Source of the DNA: Rufibacter hautae
Lineage (GTDB): Bacteria > Bacteroidota > Bacteroidia > Cytophagales > Hymenobacteraceae
Direction: 5' to 3'
Assembly: GCF_008271695.1 (NCBI RefSeq)
Contig: NZ_VKKY01000002.1
Span: 930,001-994,000 of the forward strand
DNA length: 64,000 bases
The position numbers were made by a program, and so were the translations under genes. The first letter of the stretch is position 1. Each line of letters begins with the position of its first letter. The notes below the pieces were generated by a model. That model saw only the letters and a list, made by a program, of their open reading frames with translations. It was not told the DNA's origin and ran no database searches. Below, in pieces: positions 34,737 through 43,957 of the stretch.

Positions 34737-35093
34737 ATGATCAGAGCTTATAAACTGTACACTGGGGCAGATGGGCACTCCCATTTTACGCAAGGAACCA
34801 TCAAAGAGAAACTATCTACGCAGGCGCTTTCCATCCATTTTAAGGAAACCCCGCCCCATTCAGAATATGACTGGCACCCCGCCCCCAATACCCAGTACGT
34901 CATGAGTCTGACCGGAACCCTGGAATTCACCACAAGCCTGGGCGAGACCTTCATCCTTAAACCCGGAGATGTGCTGCTGGCCACCGATACTACTGGCCAT
35001 GGGCACAAATGGAAAATGCTTGGTGAGGATCCCTGGAAAAGAGTCTACGTGGTCTTTACCCAAGACATGGACGTCAACTTCATCCCAGATTAG
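34737..35093 (+). CDS. Small cupin-domain protein
   Basis: 118 residues, a single cupin barrel: SEYDWHPAPNTQYVMSLTG (cupin motif 1) and ETFILKPGDVLLATDTTGHGH (motif 2; see 34945-35005). The usual metal-binding His/Glu set is partly visible (H in DWHPAP, H in GHGHKW). No signal peptide. Cupins of this size are often isomerases, dioxygenases or small ligand binders. It has no functional neighbours. The substrate is unknown. Confidence 0.75.
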   Translation: MIRAYKLYTGADGHSHFTQGTIKEKLSTQALSIHFKETPPHSEYDWHPAPNTQYVMSLTGTLEFTTSLGETFILKPGDVLLATDTTGHGHKWKMLGEDPWKRVYVVFTQDMDVNFIPD

Positions 35094-35156
35094 CTTCACA
35101 GGGAAAAAGAACTGATTACCTTATTTATCGCCTCTTTTCCTCTTCTCATCCTTATA

Positions 35157-35195
35157 CGTTTTGCGCTCGATTTGTTGAAAACAGCCTAAGAACAG
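35157..35195. repeat. Dispersed palindromic repeat in the 35094-35426 gap
   Basis: Left arm CGTTTTGCGCTCGATTTGTT, right arm GAAAACAGCCTAAGAACAG. The rest of the 333-base gap between the cupin and SDR genes contains no recognisable element. Confidence 0.6.
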
Positions 35196-35426
35196 GGAAG
35201 GAATTTTAATCCTTTAATTCAGAAATGCTTTCCATTTCACCTTCCATTCAGCTGTTGGTGAATTCTTCATTAAAAGGTAAATATGGGTTAGGATGATACC
35301 CATTAGGCACCGCTACGGTACCATAAACTCCTCTAAAAGGCAGATGATTGTATCTTCTGAGAGTTAGGCTCGTAAGAAATTACCTATAACCATTTGCAAT
35401 AATCCAATCCCCTAAAAACAATAGCT

Positions 35427-36605
35427 ATGAATTACTCTTTGAAACCGCTCAATGAGCAGGTAATTGTGATTACCGGTGCCTCTAGCGGCATTGGCTTAGC
35501 CACTGCCCAGGCAGCGGCCAAAAAAGGCGCCAAAGTAGTGTTGGCGGCCCGGAACCGCGAGGCATTAGCTCAGATAGAACAAGAAATAAGAAATGAAGGC
35601 GGCGAGGCCATCCACGTAGCGGCCGATGTTGGACGCTGGGAACAGGTGCAGTGGATAGCAGATGCCGCCCTGCGCCATTTCGGACGCATTGATACTTGGG
35701 TGAACGATGCCGGGGTTTCCATTTACGGCCGCCTGAGCCAGGTGAGCGATGAAGACAACAAACGTCTCTTTGATACCAACTTCTGGGGCGTGGTGTACGG
35801 CTCTTTGGCCGCTGCTTACCACATGCGTGGCAAAGGCGGAGCCATTATCAACGTAGGCAGCGAGTTGTCAGACGTGGCCATCCAGGTGCAGGGAATGTAT
35901 TCGGCTAGCAAGCACGCCGTCAAAGGATTCACCGATGCGCTTCGCATTGAGTTGCTGGAGGACCAAGAGCCTATCTCCGTGACCCTCATCAAACCTGCCG
36001 GAATTGACACACCTTATCCTGAGCACGCCAAAAACTACACCGGCCAGGTGCAAACCCTTCCGGCCCCGGTTTACATGCCCGAGGAAGTAGCCAACGCCAT
36101 TCTGCATGCGGCAGAGAACCCGCACCGTGATATTATGGTGGGCGGCGGAGCCAAGGTCATGAGCACCCTTAACAAAAGAATTCCGGGAGTTATGGATTGG
36201 GTCAGCGCTAAAATGATGACCAAAGGCCAGCTGAAGGAAGAGGCAGATACCACCCGCAAAGACTCGCTCCACAGACCCGGAAGCGATGGCAGAGTGCACG
36301 GCAACCACGATGGGTATGTGATGAAAACCAGCCTATACACCCGCGCGGTCATGCACCCCAAGGTAACTAGTGCGTTGGCCTTGGCTGCCGGAGCCGCCGT
36401 ATATGCCCTGATTAACAATTCCAAAAGAAAAGGTCAGACCCGGTCAAATGGAACGCACCTCTCCACCGATGAGTACCAAGCCACCAGCTCTTATTCGGTG
36501 AATACCACCTACCCAGATAATACCAGCTTCGCGGAGGATGACCGGTTCCCGGACGTAAACAACGCCCCAGATACCTCCATCTATCCTGAGGGTGGCAGAA
36601 TCTGA
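35427..36605 (+). CDS. SDR-family oxidoreductase with C-terminal membrane-type extension
   Basis: 392 residues. Residues 1 to about 250 are a classical short-chain dehydrogenase: cofactor motif GASSGIG (18-24), NDAG near 95, catalytic Ser in NVGSELS and YSASK with Tyr/Lys near 159-163. It uses NAD(P)(H) to reduce or oxidise an alcohol or ketone. The roughly 140-residue extension has a hydrophobic helix (ALALAAGAAVYALI near 315-328) and an acidic, Asn/Tyr-rich tail (DEYQATSSYSV, PDNTSFAEDD), unusual for SDRs. The extension may anchor it to the membrane. Its substrate is unknown. Monocistronic. Confidence 0.87.
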   Translation: MNYSLKPLNEQVIVITGASSGIGLATAQAAAKKGAKVVLAARNREALAQIEQEIRNEGGEAIHVAADVGRWEQVQWIADAALRHFGRIDTWVNDAGVSIYGRLSQVSDEDNKRLFDTNFWGVVYGSLAAAYHMRGKGGAIINVGSELSDVAIQVQGMYSASKHAVKGFTDALRIELLEDQEPISVTLIKPAGIDTPYPEHAKNYTGQVQTLPAPVYMPEEVANAILHAAENPHRDIMVGGGAKVMSTLNKRIPGVMDWVSAKMMTKGQLKEEADTTRKDSLHRPGSDGRVHGNHDGYVMKTSLYTRAVMHPKVTSALALAAGAAVYALINNSKRKGQTRSNGTHLSTDEYQATSSYSVNTTYPDNTSFAEDDRFPDVNNAPDTSIYPEGGRI

Positions 36606-36660
36606 TAAATGACCTTCTTTTAAGTCTCTAGAATGTAGAATTTAAAAAAAGCATAGTAAA

Positions 36661-36705
36661 AAAGGTGATCTAGAATACCGCAAGGGTTCTGGATCACCTT
36701 TTCTA
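36661..36705 (+). terminator. Rho-independent terminator after the SDR gene
   Basis: Stem AAAGGTGATC (36661-36670) with GATCACCTTT (36692-36701), with inner extension AGAA/TTCT, followed by a T-rich tail. Confidence 0.8.
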
Positions 36706-36742
36706 TTTAACCATATAATTCTAGCGGATAATTACTTGTGTG

Positions 36743-36782
36743 CGGATTTGTGCCTGTTTTCTTAAAAAGAGCCCCAAAACAA
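36743..36782. repeat. Dispersed palindromic repeat
   Basis: Left arm CGGATTTGTGCCTGTTTT (36743-36760), right arm AAAAAGAGCCCCAAAACAA (36764-36782). It lies between the SDR gene and the convergent esterase-like gene. Confidence 0.55.
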
Positions 36783-36800
36783 CTTTAACCAAGGAGAAAC

Positions 36801-38105
36801 CTACATCCCGAATGGGAACGTCTCTGGCATTTGGTGGCCCTTTGCTTCCTGGTGCAGCGGGTGAAGGGCTTTGGTTTTGTCAAGGTACAGGAAGGCATCG
36901 TACCGGGCTGACAATTTGGTGGGAACGTAGTTGCCCCGGTCCCGCTCAGGGTGATAAACTACCCCAATGGCCCGGTGCCCCATCCAGGCCCGGAAGTATT
37001 CTTTAAGCGCGGGTTGCTGGTCAAAAATCAGGAGCTTATTTTCCGGAGAAGCTTCATGCAGGATCTTCTCTACGCTTTTGTCCATGGCCGGAGGCACCGG
37101 CATTTCTCGCATTGGACTGTCCCACCCTCGGCCTGCTATCACGGTACCTTCGTAAGACCCGAAACCGACCAGCACCACTTCCTCTGGTTTGTGCTGCTCA
37201 CGCACCAACTGCCCCACGTTGATTTCCCCGTCATCCACCATATCGGTGGCTCTTGCATCCCCGATGTGGGTGTTGTGCTCCCAGACAATAACCTTGGCCT
37301 CAGGACCATGGTAGTTCATGAGGGTGTTCAGCGCTTCCACCATGTGCCGGTCCCGCACGTTCCAGGAATTCCCCCCAAATGCCGACATCGCCCGGTAGTA
37401 TTCCTCACCGTTGGCAGCTACTAAAGCGTTGATCTCCGCGTTGAGACCAGCCTCCGGGGCATGATTGTACTGGCTGGCTTTCTGCCGTACTTCTAGTAAT
37501 AACTGCAGCACTGCCTCGCGGCAACTAGGTTTCATGGAGCCAAGAGCGGTGGCGTAAGACTCCTCCTCCCCGTATGGTTCAAAGCAGTCAATCGCCCGCC
37601 GGGCGTAAGCCGCCGCCTGTGGGTCTTCCTTTTCCAGGTACTCCACTATGATCTTCATGGAATCCCACATGCTGTAAACATCCAAGCCGTAGAAACCTAT
37701 CTTTTGCTCCGGAGCAAGGTTATCATTGTATTTCCGTAGCCAGTGGGCCAGAGCAGCAATTTCCCAATTAGCCCACATCCAGGTAGGCCAGCGGTTGAAT
37801 TGGCGCAGCACCTCTTCAATGTTCTCTGGAGTGTCTTGATAGCCTTTCACCCATTGGTTTATATCAAAGCAGTCGGGCCAATCTCCCTCCACCGCGATAA
37901 AGGAAAAGCCTTTCTCCTGGATAAGCCGCCGGGTAATCTCCGCGCGCCAAGTGTAATATTCATGGGTCCCATGCGTGGCCTCCCCCAATAACACATACCG
38001 GGCATCTCCAATCCTTTCCATCAAGGGGTCAAGATCCTGGGCAGTCTGTAGAGGAAGGCAATATTTCGCCAATCCTGTCTTATCTTTTGCAGTGGTTTCC
38101 GCCAT
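36801..38105 (-). CDS. Erythromycin-esterase-like family protein
   Basis: 434 residues matching the erythromycin esterase-like family: LLGEATHGTHEYYTWR near 34-49, FIAVEGDWPDCFDIN near 69, EHNTHIGDARATDM near 273, and GSYEGTVIAG near 311. The family holds true macrolide esterases (Ere) and many succinoglycan-biosynthesis-linked or uncharacterised proteins. There is no signal peptide, so it acts in the cytosol. It is alone in its unit, without antibiotic-resistance or mobile genes nearby, so a resistance role should not be assumed. Confidence 0.87.
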   Translation of the reverse strand: MAETTAKDKTGLAKYCLPLQTAQDLDPLMERIGDARYVLLGEATHGTHEYYTWRAEITRRLIQEKGFSFIAVEGDWPDCFDINQWVKGYQDTPENIEEVLRQFNRWPTWMWANWEIAALAHWLRKYNDNLAPEQKIGFYGLDVYSMWDSMKIIVEYLEKEDPQAAAYARRAIDCFEPYGEEESYATALGSMKPSCREAVLQLLLEVRQKASQYNHAPEAGLNAEINALVAANGEEYYRAMSAFGGNSWNVRDRHMVEALNTLMNYHGPEAKVIVWEHNTHIGDARATDMVDDGEINVGQLVREQHKPEEVVLVGFGSYEGTVIAGRGWDSPMREMPVPPAMDKSVEKILHEASPENKLLIFDQQPALKEYFRAWMGHRAIGVVYHPERDRGNYVPTKLSARYDAFLYLDKTKALHPLHQEAKGHQMPETFPFGM

Positions 38106-38259
38106 AGCAAGATTCTTCTGTTAACCCTTTTTTCAACGGACCAAGAACTTGCAGGTTTTCTCCCTAACAAAGCTGAACCAAAATCAGGTATTAAAACCTG
38201 AGTTGCCAAAAAGTACTGATTCCATGGCATATCAAGACTTGAAAACTACTATGTAACTA

Positions 38260-38298
38260 CGATTTAGGCTTGTTTAAGTAAGATCAAGCCTAAAATGG
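38260..38298. repeat. Dispersed palindromic repeat in the 38106-38577 gap
   Basis: Left arm CGATTTAGGCTTGTTT, right arm GATCAAGCCTAAAATGG; 14 of 16 arm bases pair. The rest of this 470-base gap carries a small hairpin (CAGGT / ACCTG near 38188-38203), a consensus-like half arm near 38520 and otherwise nothing recognisable. Confidence 0.65.
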
Positions 38299-38541
38299 AA
38301 ATACAACCGAACATCAGGGTTGATTTGATTTACAGATGCGGTACTACAAAACACAATCGATTTGATATACCTGCAGCCCTATTTTTAGAGATAATGTTTT
38401 AAGAGGCTTTTCTGAGAAATGGGTCGGAAATGAGGCAGCAAAAGTCCCACAGAAGGATGAGCCTATTAGGTGTTCCTGGAAAGACTGGGAGAAAACCAGA
38501 AGGAGAACCCCACTGCTTTAAAATGAGGCCCAAACAAAAAT

Positions 38542-38567
38542 CGCTTGCATCGTTGAAAATGCAAGCG
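38542..38567 (-). terminator. Terminator after tRNA-Thr copy 2
   Basis: Perfect 9-bp stem (CGCTTGCAT with ATGCAAGCG) and 8-base loop; on the minus strand it is followed by ATTTTTGTTT. It lies 11 bases after the second tRNA. Confidence 0.8.
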
Positions 38568-38577
38568 CTTTGAAAAG

Positions 38578-38650
<73 letters not shown>

Positions 38651-38705
38651 TTTTGCTTTGGTGGCCCTAAGGCTTCTGAAAGCGGCAATAAAAAGGTTTT
38701 CAAAA

Positions 38706-38740
38706 AACAGCACTTACAGGTTAGTCCTATAAGTGCTGTT
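38706..38740 (-). terminator. Terminator between the tandem tRNA genes
   Basis: Perfect 11-bp stem (AACAGCACTTA with TAAGTGCTGTT) followed on the minus strand by TTTTTTG. It lies 4 bases after tRNA copy 1, so each tRNA has its own terminator. Confidence 0.8.
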
Positions 38741-38744
38741 TGGG

Positions 38745-38817
<73 letters not shown>

Positions 38818-38855
38818 TTTTGCTTCTAAAACCCTGGTGGTTTCTGAAAGCGATA

Positions 38856-38885
38856 CAAAAGTAGAGGTCTTTTTGATATTTGCAA
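38856..38885 (-). promoter_or_regulatory. Promoter of the tRNA-Thr genes
   Basis: On the minus strand TACTTTTG (38863-38856) is an exact TAnnTTTG element, and TTG of the -33 box (38885-38883) lies 19 bases upstream. Both match the Bacteroidota housekeeping promoter. A transcript would begin near 38849, about 30 bases before the first tRNA. Confidence 0.7.
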
Positions 38886-38946
38886 AAAGACCTCTCAACT
38901 TATTTGCCGCCTTTACAGAAAGGCGCTGAAAGTCAACACGAAAAAA

Positions 38947-41187
38947 TTATGACCTGAGGGCTTTCAGCTGTCTTTTCAGGTGTTGGATGCGGTTTTGGGC
39001 ATCGTCAATCTTGGATTGGTATTCCTGCCGCAGCTTCTCAGCGTTCTTGGAACGGGCAAAGAACTCAATGTTATTTTTCAGGTTGGAGATTTCGTTTTCC
39101 AACGAGGTGATATCCCGGCGCAGGTGCTGCTCTTTCTGGTACAGCTTCTGGTCTCCATCTGGGCTGGCCTTCAGGTGACTCAACTGCAACTGGAACAGGG
39201 TTTGCTCTTTCTGCTGCGGATTCATCTCCGGCACTTTTTCCAAGTACTTGGCCAATAGCTGTTGGAACCTATCCTCTACCTTGGGGTTTCTTTTGCCTTC
39301 GGTGGAGAACGTCTGCCAATCCTGGTAAATCTGGTTGAACTCCTCCATGGAACCCACCAAGGTTGGGTCTGCCACCTTGGTCGCCAGTTGCTCGCAGTAG
39401 TTTTGCTTCTGCGCCGAAAGCTGGCTTAAATGGGTTTCTTTGTTCTGCACTTCCTGGTGCAATCTGTCAAAGAAGGCGTTACAAGCCGTTCTGAAACGGT
39501 TCCAGATTTTATCAGAGTATTTGTCTGGTACGCGGCCAATAGTCTTCCATTTCTTCTGCAATTGAATGAGCTTTTCCTTTGTGGGGTCCCACTCTTCGCT
39601 GCCTTGCAGGCTTTCGGCCTCCTCGCAAAGGCCTACCTTCTGGCGGTAGTTCTGCATTTTCTCCTCGTCCAGGGCTTTGAAGAAGGTATTCTTGTGGTGG
39701 AAGAAGGCTTTGTAGCTGCTCCAGAAAGCCTTGTTGACTTCCTCGGCGTTTTCCTTAGGCACCAGGCCGGCGGCATCCCAGGCTTCCTTCAACTGCTGAA
39801 TTTGGTCGGTTTTGTCGCGCCAGTCATTGATGCGGTCAGAAGTGAAATGCTGGAACTGCTCAATCTGGGCCAGTAGGGCTCTCTTTTTCTCCAGGTTGGC
39901 CAGTTCTTCGGTTTTTCGGGACTCAAAGAATGATTTCTTTCTTTCGTGGACCTGCTCAGAAGCCTGGATGAAACGGTTCCAAACTTGGTCGCGCATCTCG
40001 TTAGGCACCGGGCCAATATGTTTCCACTCATCGTGCAGATGGCGCAACTCTTGCAGCGCTTTGTTGATGTTCTCTTCGTTGGCCAGTCCTTCGGCACGCT
40101 CGCACAACTGGTTCTTGGCATCCAGGTTGCGTTTGCGGTCCAGCTCCTTCAGCTCAAAGAAGATGCTACGGTTGTTGTAGTACATGTCCAGCAAGGCGTG
40201 GTAGGAATTCCACAACTGCTGGGCCTCGGCGGTGGGTACTTGGCCAATGGCTTTCCACTCGTTCTGCAGATCTTTGATGGCGTTGCCGCTGGTCTGAGTC
40301 TCAGAGGTCTCAATGAATACCCGCAGGCGCTCCAAAAGGTCGCGCTTCTTCTGTAGGTTCTGGACTTTCTGTTCCTCTTCCTGGCGCTGCTCTCTGAACC
40401 GGGCCTCTCTGAAACGCTGCATGGCCTGCTCCACATCTTTGTGGGCGCGGGGGGCATTGTACTCGAAATCGTCTGGGGAACCCCCTTCGGCTATGAAACG
40501 GTTGAGGGCTGCCTGGCGCTCCTCCTGGAACTGCGGTTCATAGATTCTGTACAGGGTATTGAGGGCGCGGCCAGATTTCTTGGCATTTCCCTCCTGGGCC
40601 AGGGACAGGATCTTGGTCCTTACCTCATCAATAGACAAATGGGTATAATCTTCATCAAGGTGCAGGTCCTCTTCCTCATGAGTAGTCTCCTCATGGGCAA
40701 CTGGCGCTACTGGAGCAACAGATGTTAAGGCCTCTGTGCTGGTAGAAGATGTTTCCATTGTCGGCTCTGCCGGAGAGGAAGGCTCTTCGTTTACGGCCTC
40801 TGGGGTCTCTCCCTGTGTAGAGGGCTCTGCTTCTGGAGAGGCCGCAGCCATCTCAGGAGTAGGCAGGTCGGTCTGCACGGCTACTGGAGTTTCCGTTTCG
40901 GAGGGAGAACCGTCCGTGAATGGCTCCGTGGCTAAAACGGAAGATTGCGTAAGCTCTGGCTCCACCTGGGGGGCGGCTACTTCCTCCATAGGGGCGGCAT
41001 CAGTAACAGGGGGTTGCTCAACCGTTTCAACAGAAACAGCAGGGGCCTCATTACGGGCATTTATCTCAGCTAAACGCTCTTCAAGAATTCTACGTTGATC
41101 CAGCGCTTGGCCCTGGCTAGATTGTTCTTCGGTAGACTGCTCTTCCGTTTTTCCGTTTGGCTGATTTTCCGGATTTAGGTTCATCAT
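38947..41187 (-). CDS. DUF349 repeat protein
   Basis: 746 residues. Residues 1 to about 175 are a low-complexity Glu/Pro/Thr/Ser-rich acidic stretch. The rest consists of successive DUF349 units of 65-75 residues, recognisable by repeated W..IGPVP / IGRVP / AGLVPK turns and W.RF phrases (for example EWKAIGQVPTAEAQQLW, EWKHIGPVPNEMRDQVW, KWKTIGRVPDKYSDKIW). A C-terminal coiled coil (about 670-746) ends the protein. DUF349 proteins are widely conserved in Bacteroidota; their biochemical role is unclear. It lies 25 bases downstream of the YqgE gene on the same strand. Confidence 0.88.
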   Translation of the reverse strand: MMNLNPENQPNGKTEEQSTEEQSSQGQALDQRRILEERLAEINARNEAPAVSVETVEQPPVTDAAPMEEVAAPQVEPELTQSSVLATEPFTDGSPSETETPVAVQTDLPTPEMAAASPEAEPSTQGETPEAVNEEPSSPAEPTMETSSTSTEALTSVAPVAPVAHEETTHEEEDLHLDEDYTHLSIDEVRTKILSLAQEGNAKKSGRALNTLYRIYEPQFQEERQAALNRFIAEGGSPDDFEYNAPRAHKDVEQAMQRFREARFREQRQEEEQKVQNLQKKRDLLERLRVFIETSETQTSGNAIKDLQNEWKAIGQVPTAEAQQLWNSYHALLDMYYNNRSIFFELKELDRKRNLDAKNQLCERAEGLANEENINKALQELRHLHDEWKHIGPVPNEMRDQVWNRFIQASEQVHERKKSFFESRKTEELANLEKKRALLAQIEQFQHFTSDRINDWRDKTDQIQQLKEAWDAAGLVPKENAEEVNKAFWSSYKAFFHHKNTFFKALDEEKMQNYRQKVGLCEEAESLQGSEEWDPTKEKLIQLQKKWKTIGRVPDKYSDKIWNRFRTACNAFFDRLHQEVQNKETHLSQLSAQKQNYCEQLATKVADPTLVGSMEEFNQIYQDWQTFSTEGKRNPKVEDRFQQLLAKYLEKVPEMNPQQKEQTLFQLQLSHLKASPDGDQKLYQKEQHLRRDITSLENEISNLKNNIEFFARSKNAEKLRQEYQSKIDDAQNRIQHLKRQLKALRS

Positions 41188-41212
41188 ACACGTGGGGCTT
41201 TGCGCCTTTGGA

Positions 41213-41779
41213 TTAGTTTAAACTTGGGTCCGCGGGATAGTTGGCGTACATTTTGTACTTGCCTCCCATTTCCTTTAAAATATCGCGCCACAAGGTATCT
41301 ATATTCAAAGTAAGCAATTTATTCGCAGCATTGTTATTAACAAACCAAACATTTTTATCAATTTCTTCATCCAACTGCCCCGGACTCCACCCGGAATAAC
41401 CCACAAAAAACCTGATTTCGTCCTGTAGAACAATTCCCTCGTTCAGCCAACGGGTAAGTTCTTCAAAGTCTCCACCCCAGTAAAGGCCGGAGGCAATCGG
41501 TTGCGCATCGGGTAAATTAGGGAGGCGGTGGATGTAGTGCAAGGTGTTGGGCTGCATGGGTCCGCCCACTGCCAACGCCATGTCAAAGACCTCTGCGTTG
41601 ATGTCTATCACATCGGACAGGTGCAGCGCCGAAACCCGGTTCAGTACCAGTCCCACCGTTCCGTCTTTGTCATGCTGGCAGATGACCACCACACTCCGCT
41701 CAAAGTTAGGGTCACCCAAAAATGGTTCTGAGATCAGGATGCTTCCCTTCTGGATTTCTTTCGCCATCTTTCTAGTCAT
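41213..41779 (-). CDS. YqgE/AlgH family protein
   Basis: 188 residues. The conserved YqgE core is clear: GSILISEPFLGDPNFERSVV near 12-31, then HDKDGTVGLVLNR and a final YPADPSL. The fold is known structurally; AlgH in Pseudomonas affects alginate and other gene expression, but the biochemical role is not defined. The start could also be ATG 41767 (MAKEIQKG), four residues in; both keep the domain. It is co-directional with the DUF349 gene. Confidence 0.87.
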   Translation of the reverse strand: MTRKMAKEIQKGSILISEPFLGDPNFERSVVVICQHDKDGTVGLVLNRVSALHLSDVIDINAEVFDMALAVGGPMQPNTLHYIHRLPNLPDAQPIASGLYWGGDFEELTRWLNEGIVLQDEIRFFVGYSGWSPGQLDEEIDKNVWFVNNNAANKLLTLNIDTLWRDILKEMGGKYKMYANYPADPSLN

Positions 41780-41948
41780 CTTTTTCCGTGGATTTCGCTT
41801 TCTATACTTACTGAATTGGTAGTTGTTTGGTTTGCGGCTGATTTTATACCCGAATCCGGAAAACGCTTAAAAAACGCTCCTCGTATGAGGTTAAGGGCAA
41901 ATGAAGCGGGTTTTTGCCTTAAAACCATCACAATTAAACAGAAACCCC

Positions 41949-41956
41949 TACTTTTG
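41949..41956 (+). promoter_or_regulatory. Possible -7 element for pdxH
   Basis: TACTTTTG, an exact TAnnTTTG, 29 bases before the pdxH ATG; no good -33 element is visible 19-20 bases upstream, so the call is tentative. Confidence 0.4.
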
Positions 41957-41985
41957 GAACCATCTAACATTTCAGTGTAAATACC

Positions 41986-42639
41986 ATGGCTACGCCCTTG
42001 TCTCTTGCCGATATCAGGATCAATTATTCACTGAAGGAACTTACCCTGGAGGCGGTGTCCCAGGACCCGCTGCAACAGTTTGAGACCTGGATGCAGGAGG
42101 CTCTGGAAGCCAAAGCCGACGAGCCCACCGCCATGACCCTGAGCACCGCCGATGCCCATGGCCGGCCAACTGCCCGGGTGGTTCTCCTGAAGGCCTTGCA
42201 AAAAGAGGGGTTTGTCTTCTACACCAATTACGAGAGCCGCAAGGGACAGCAACTGCTGGAGAACCCCTTTGCCGCCCTTACCTTTTTCTGGCCGGCGCTG
42301 GAGCGGCAGGTGCGCGTGGAAGGCAAGGTGGAGCGCGTCGCCCCGGAGATGTCAGACACCTATTTCCATAGCCGGCCCCGCGGGAGCCAGATTGGTGCCT
42401 GGTCCTCTCCGCAGAGCACGGCCATTACGGACCGCAGCATCCTGGAAAGTCTGGAGAAAGAGTACTCGGCTCGCTTCCAGAACCTGGAGGTGATTCCTCG
42501 GCCTGAGCATTGGGGCGGTTACCTGGTGAAGCCGGAGCGGATTGAATTCTGGCAGGGGCGCCAGAACCGGCTCCATGACCGGCTGCTGTACGAGGTGGAC
42601 GGCCATGCGCACTGGCACATCCAACGCCTGGCACCCTGA
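41986..42639 (+). CDS. pdxH: Pyridoxamine 5'-phosphate oxidase
   Basis: 217 residues, standard length. The FMN enzyme oxidises pyridoxine or pyridoxamine 5'-phosphate to pyridoxal 5'-phosphate, using oxygen, in the cytosol. Family motifs include the FMN/substrate-site segment PTARVVLLKAL, FVFYTNYESRKG, SRPRGSQIGAWSS and the C-terminal WQGRQNRLHDR phrase near the end. It heads a plus-strand unit with the DUF1015 and maf genes (43-base gap with a repeat copy). Confidence 0.93.
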   Translation: MATPLSLADIRINYSLKELTLEAVSQDPLQQFETWMQEALEAKADEPTAMTLSTADAHGRPTARVVLLKALQKEGFVFYTNYESRKGQQLLENPFAALTFFWPALERQVRVEGKVERVAPEMSDTYFHSRPRGSQIGAWSSPQSTAITDRSILESLEKEYSARFQNLEVIPRPEHWGGYLVKPERIEFWQGRQNRLHDRLLYEVDGHAHWHIQRLAP

Positions 42640-42640
42640 T

Positions 42641-42677
42641 CGTTTACGGCCCCTTTTTCCCAAAACAGCTTAAAACC
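42641..42677. repeat. Dispersed palindromic repeat
   Basis: Left arm CGTTTACGGCCCCTTTTTC, right arm CAAAACAGCTTAAAACC. It fills almost the whole 43-base gap between pdxH and the DUF1015 gene, inside an apparent operon. Confidence 0.6.
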
Positions 42678-42682
42678 AGTCA

Positions 42683-43957
42683 ATGGCTGAAATACTCCCC
42701 ATCAAAGGCTTCAGGTACAACCCCAAGCTACCGTTTTCCATAGACGCGCTCACCTCTCCCCTGTTTGACGTGGTTTCTGTGAAGCAACGCCAGGCACTTT
42801 ACCGGAATCCCTACAACAGCATCCATTTATCGGTGCCGCCCGGCCCAGACCCCGCCGACAGCGCCCGCCGAACTGCCGAGCATTGGAAACGTGCTGGCAT
42901 TCTGCTGCAGGACCAGTTGCCGGGGATTTACGTTTACTACCAGTATTTCACCTTGCCGGGCTCCAGCCGCGAGTACTGCCGCAAAGGATTCATGTGCCAC
43001 ATTAAGGCCTACCAGTGGGAAGAACAGGTAATCCTTCGGCACGAGAACACCATCCCCGCCGCCGTGAATGATCGTATTGAACTCCTCGCGGAGACCCGCA
43101 TGCACACCAGCGCCACCCACGGCCTTTTCCTGGATCATGGTTTCACCCTGGAGCAGTACATGGATGAGAGCATCACCTCGCCCCTGTATGAGTCTGAGGA
43201 TTACCAGGGCGTGCGCGACGTGCTCTCTGTCATCCACGACGCGGAGGTCATCCAGAAGTTTGTGGACCTTTTGCGTGACCAGCAGATAATCCTGGCCGAC
43301 GGGCACCACCGCTACGAAGGCTCTTTGCAGTACCGCAAAAAGATGCTGCAACAGTTCCCTGGCGCTTCCGGCGAGGAGCCGTTCAACTACCATCTCATGT
43401 ACTTGACCAACGCCGCCTCAGATGACCTGCGCATTCTGCCAACCCACCGGTTATTAGAGCGGTTGCCCATCCCACCGGAAGTATTTCTTGAAAGGATGCA
43501 AGAGTTTTTTGTGGTCACCCCAATTGAGGAGGCGTATGAACTGAACGAGGTGATCGTAGGGAAGAAATGGGCATTTGGGGTTTACTTTGAAGGAGAAGCA
43601 TACAAAGTGCGGCTCCGGCCTGAGGTACATGCCCAACTGGCCTGGGACATCCCGCAGGAAGTGAAAGACCTGGACCTTACCGTCATGCACTATTTCATCC
43701 TGGAACGCGTACTAGGAATCTCTCCGGAGGAGCAGCGCCAATACCCTGGTCTTTCCTATGTTCGGTCCTTTGCCGAGTGCCTTACCAAGGTGGACAGCGG
43801 GAAAGCCGCGGTTGCCCTCATCACCAACGAGGTGAAGATGGAAGAGGTACAGCGGGTTTGCCATTCGGGGGCCGTGATGCCGCAGAAATCAACGTTTTTC
43901 TACCCCAAGACCATTTGTGGGTTTTTATTCAGCTCAATAGACGAACATGAATTTTAA
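42683..43957 (+). CDS. DUF1015 family protein
   Basis: 424 residues. The family signature is visible: EYCRKGFMCHIKAYQW (see 42972-43019), then ILADGHHRYEGSLQYR near 203-218 and the downstream DLRILPTHRLLERL. DUF1015 proteins are large, cytosolic and widespread; the function is unknown, although the ADGHHRY motif is strongly kept and looks like an active or ligand site. No signal peptide. It overlaps the maf gene by 11 bases, which suggests coupled translation. Confidence 0.88.
   Translation: MAEILPIKGFRYNPKLPFSIDALTSPLFDVVSVKQRQALYRNPYNSIHLSVPPGPDPADSARRTAEHWKRAGILLQDQLPGIYVYYQYFTLPGSSREYCRKGFMCHIKAYQWEEQVILRHENTIPAAVNDRIELLAETRMHTSATHGLFLDHGFTLEQYMDESITSPLYESEDYQGVRDVLSVIHDAEVIQKFVDLLRDQQIILADGHHRYEGSLQYRKKMLQQFPGASGEEPFNYHLMYLTNAASDDLRILPTHRLLERLPIPPEVFLERMQEFFVVTPIEEAYELNEVIVGKKWAFGVYFEGEAYKVRLRPEVHAQLAWDIPQEVKDLDLTVMHYFILERVLGISPEEQRQYPGLSYVRSFAECLTKVDSGKAAVALITNEVKMEEVQRVCHSGAVMPQKSTFFYPKTICGFLFSSIDEHEF

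Noticed and set aside
36801..38105. Macrolide resistance gene
   Set aside because: The erythromycin-esterase-like family is broad and mostly unrelated to resistance, and there is no mobile or resistance context.
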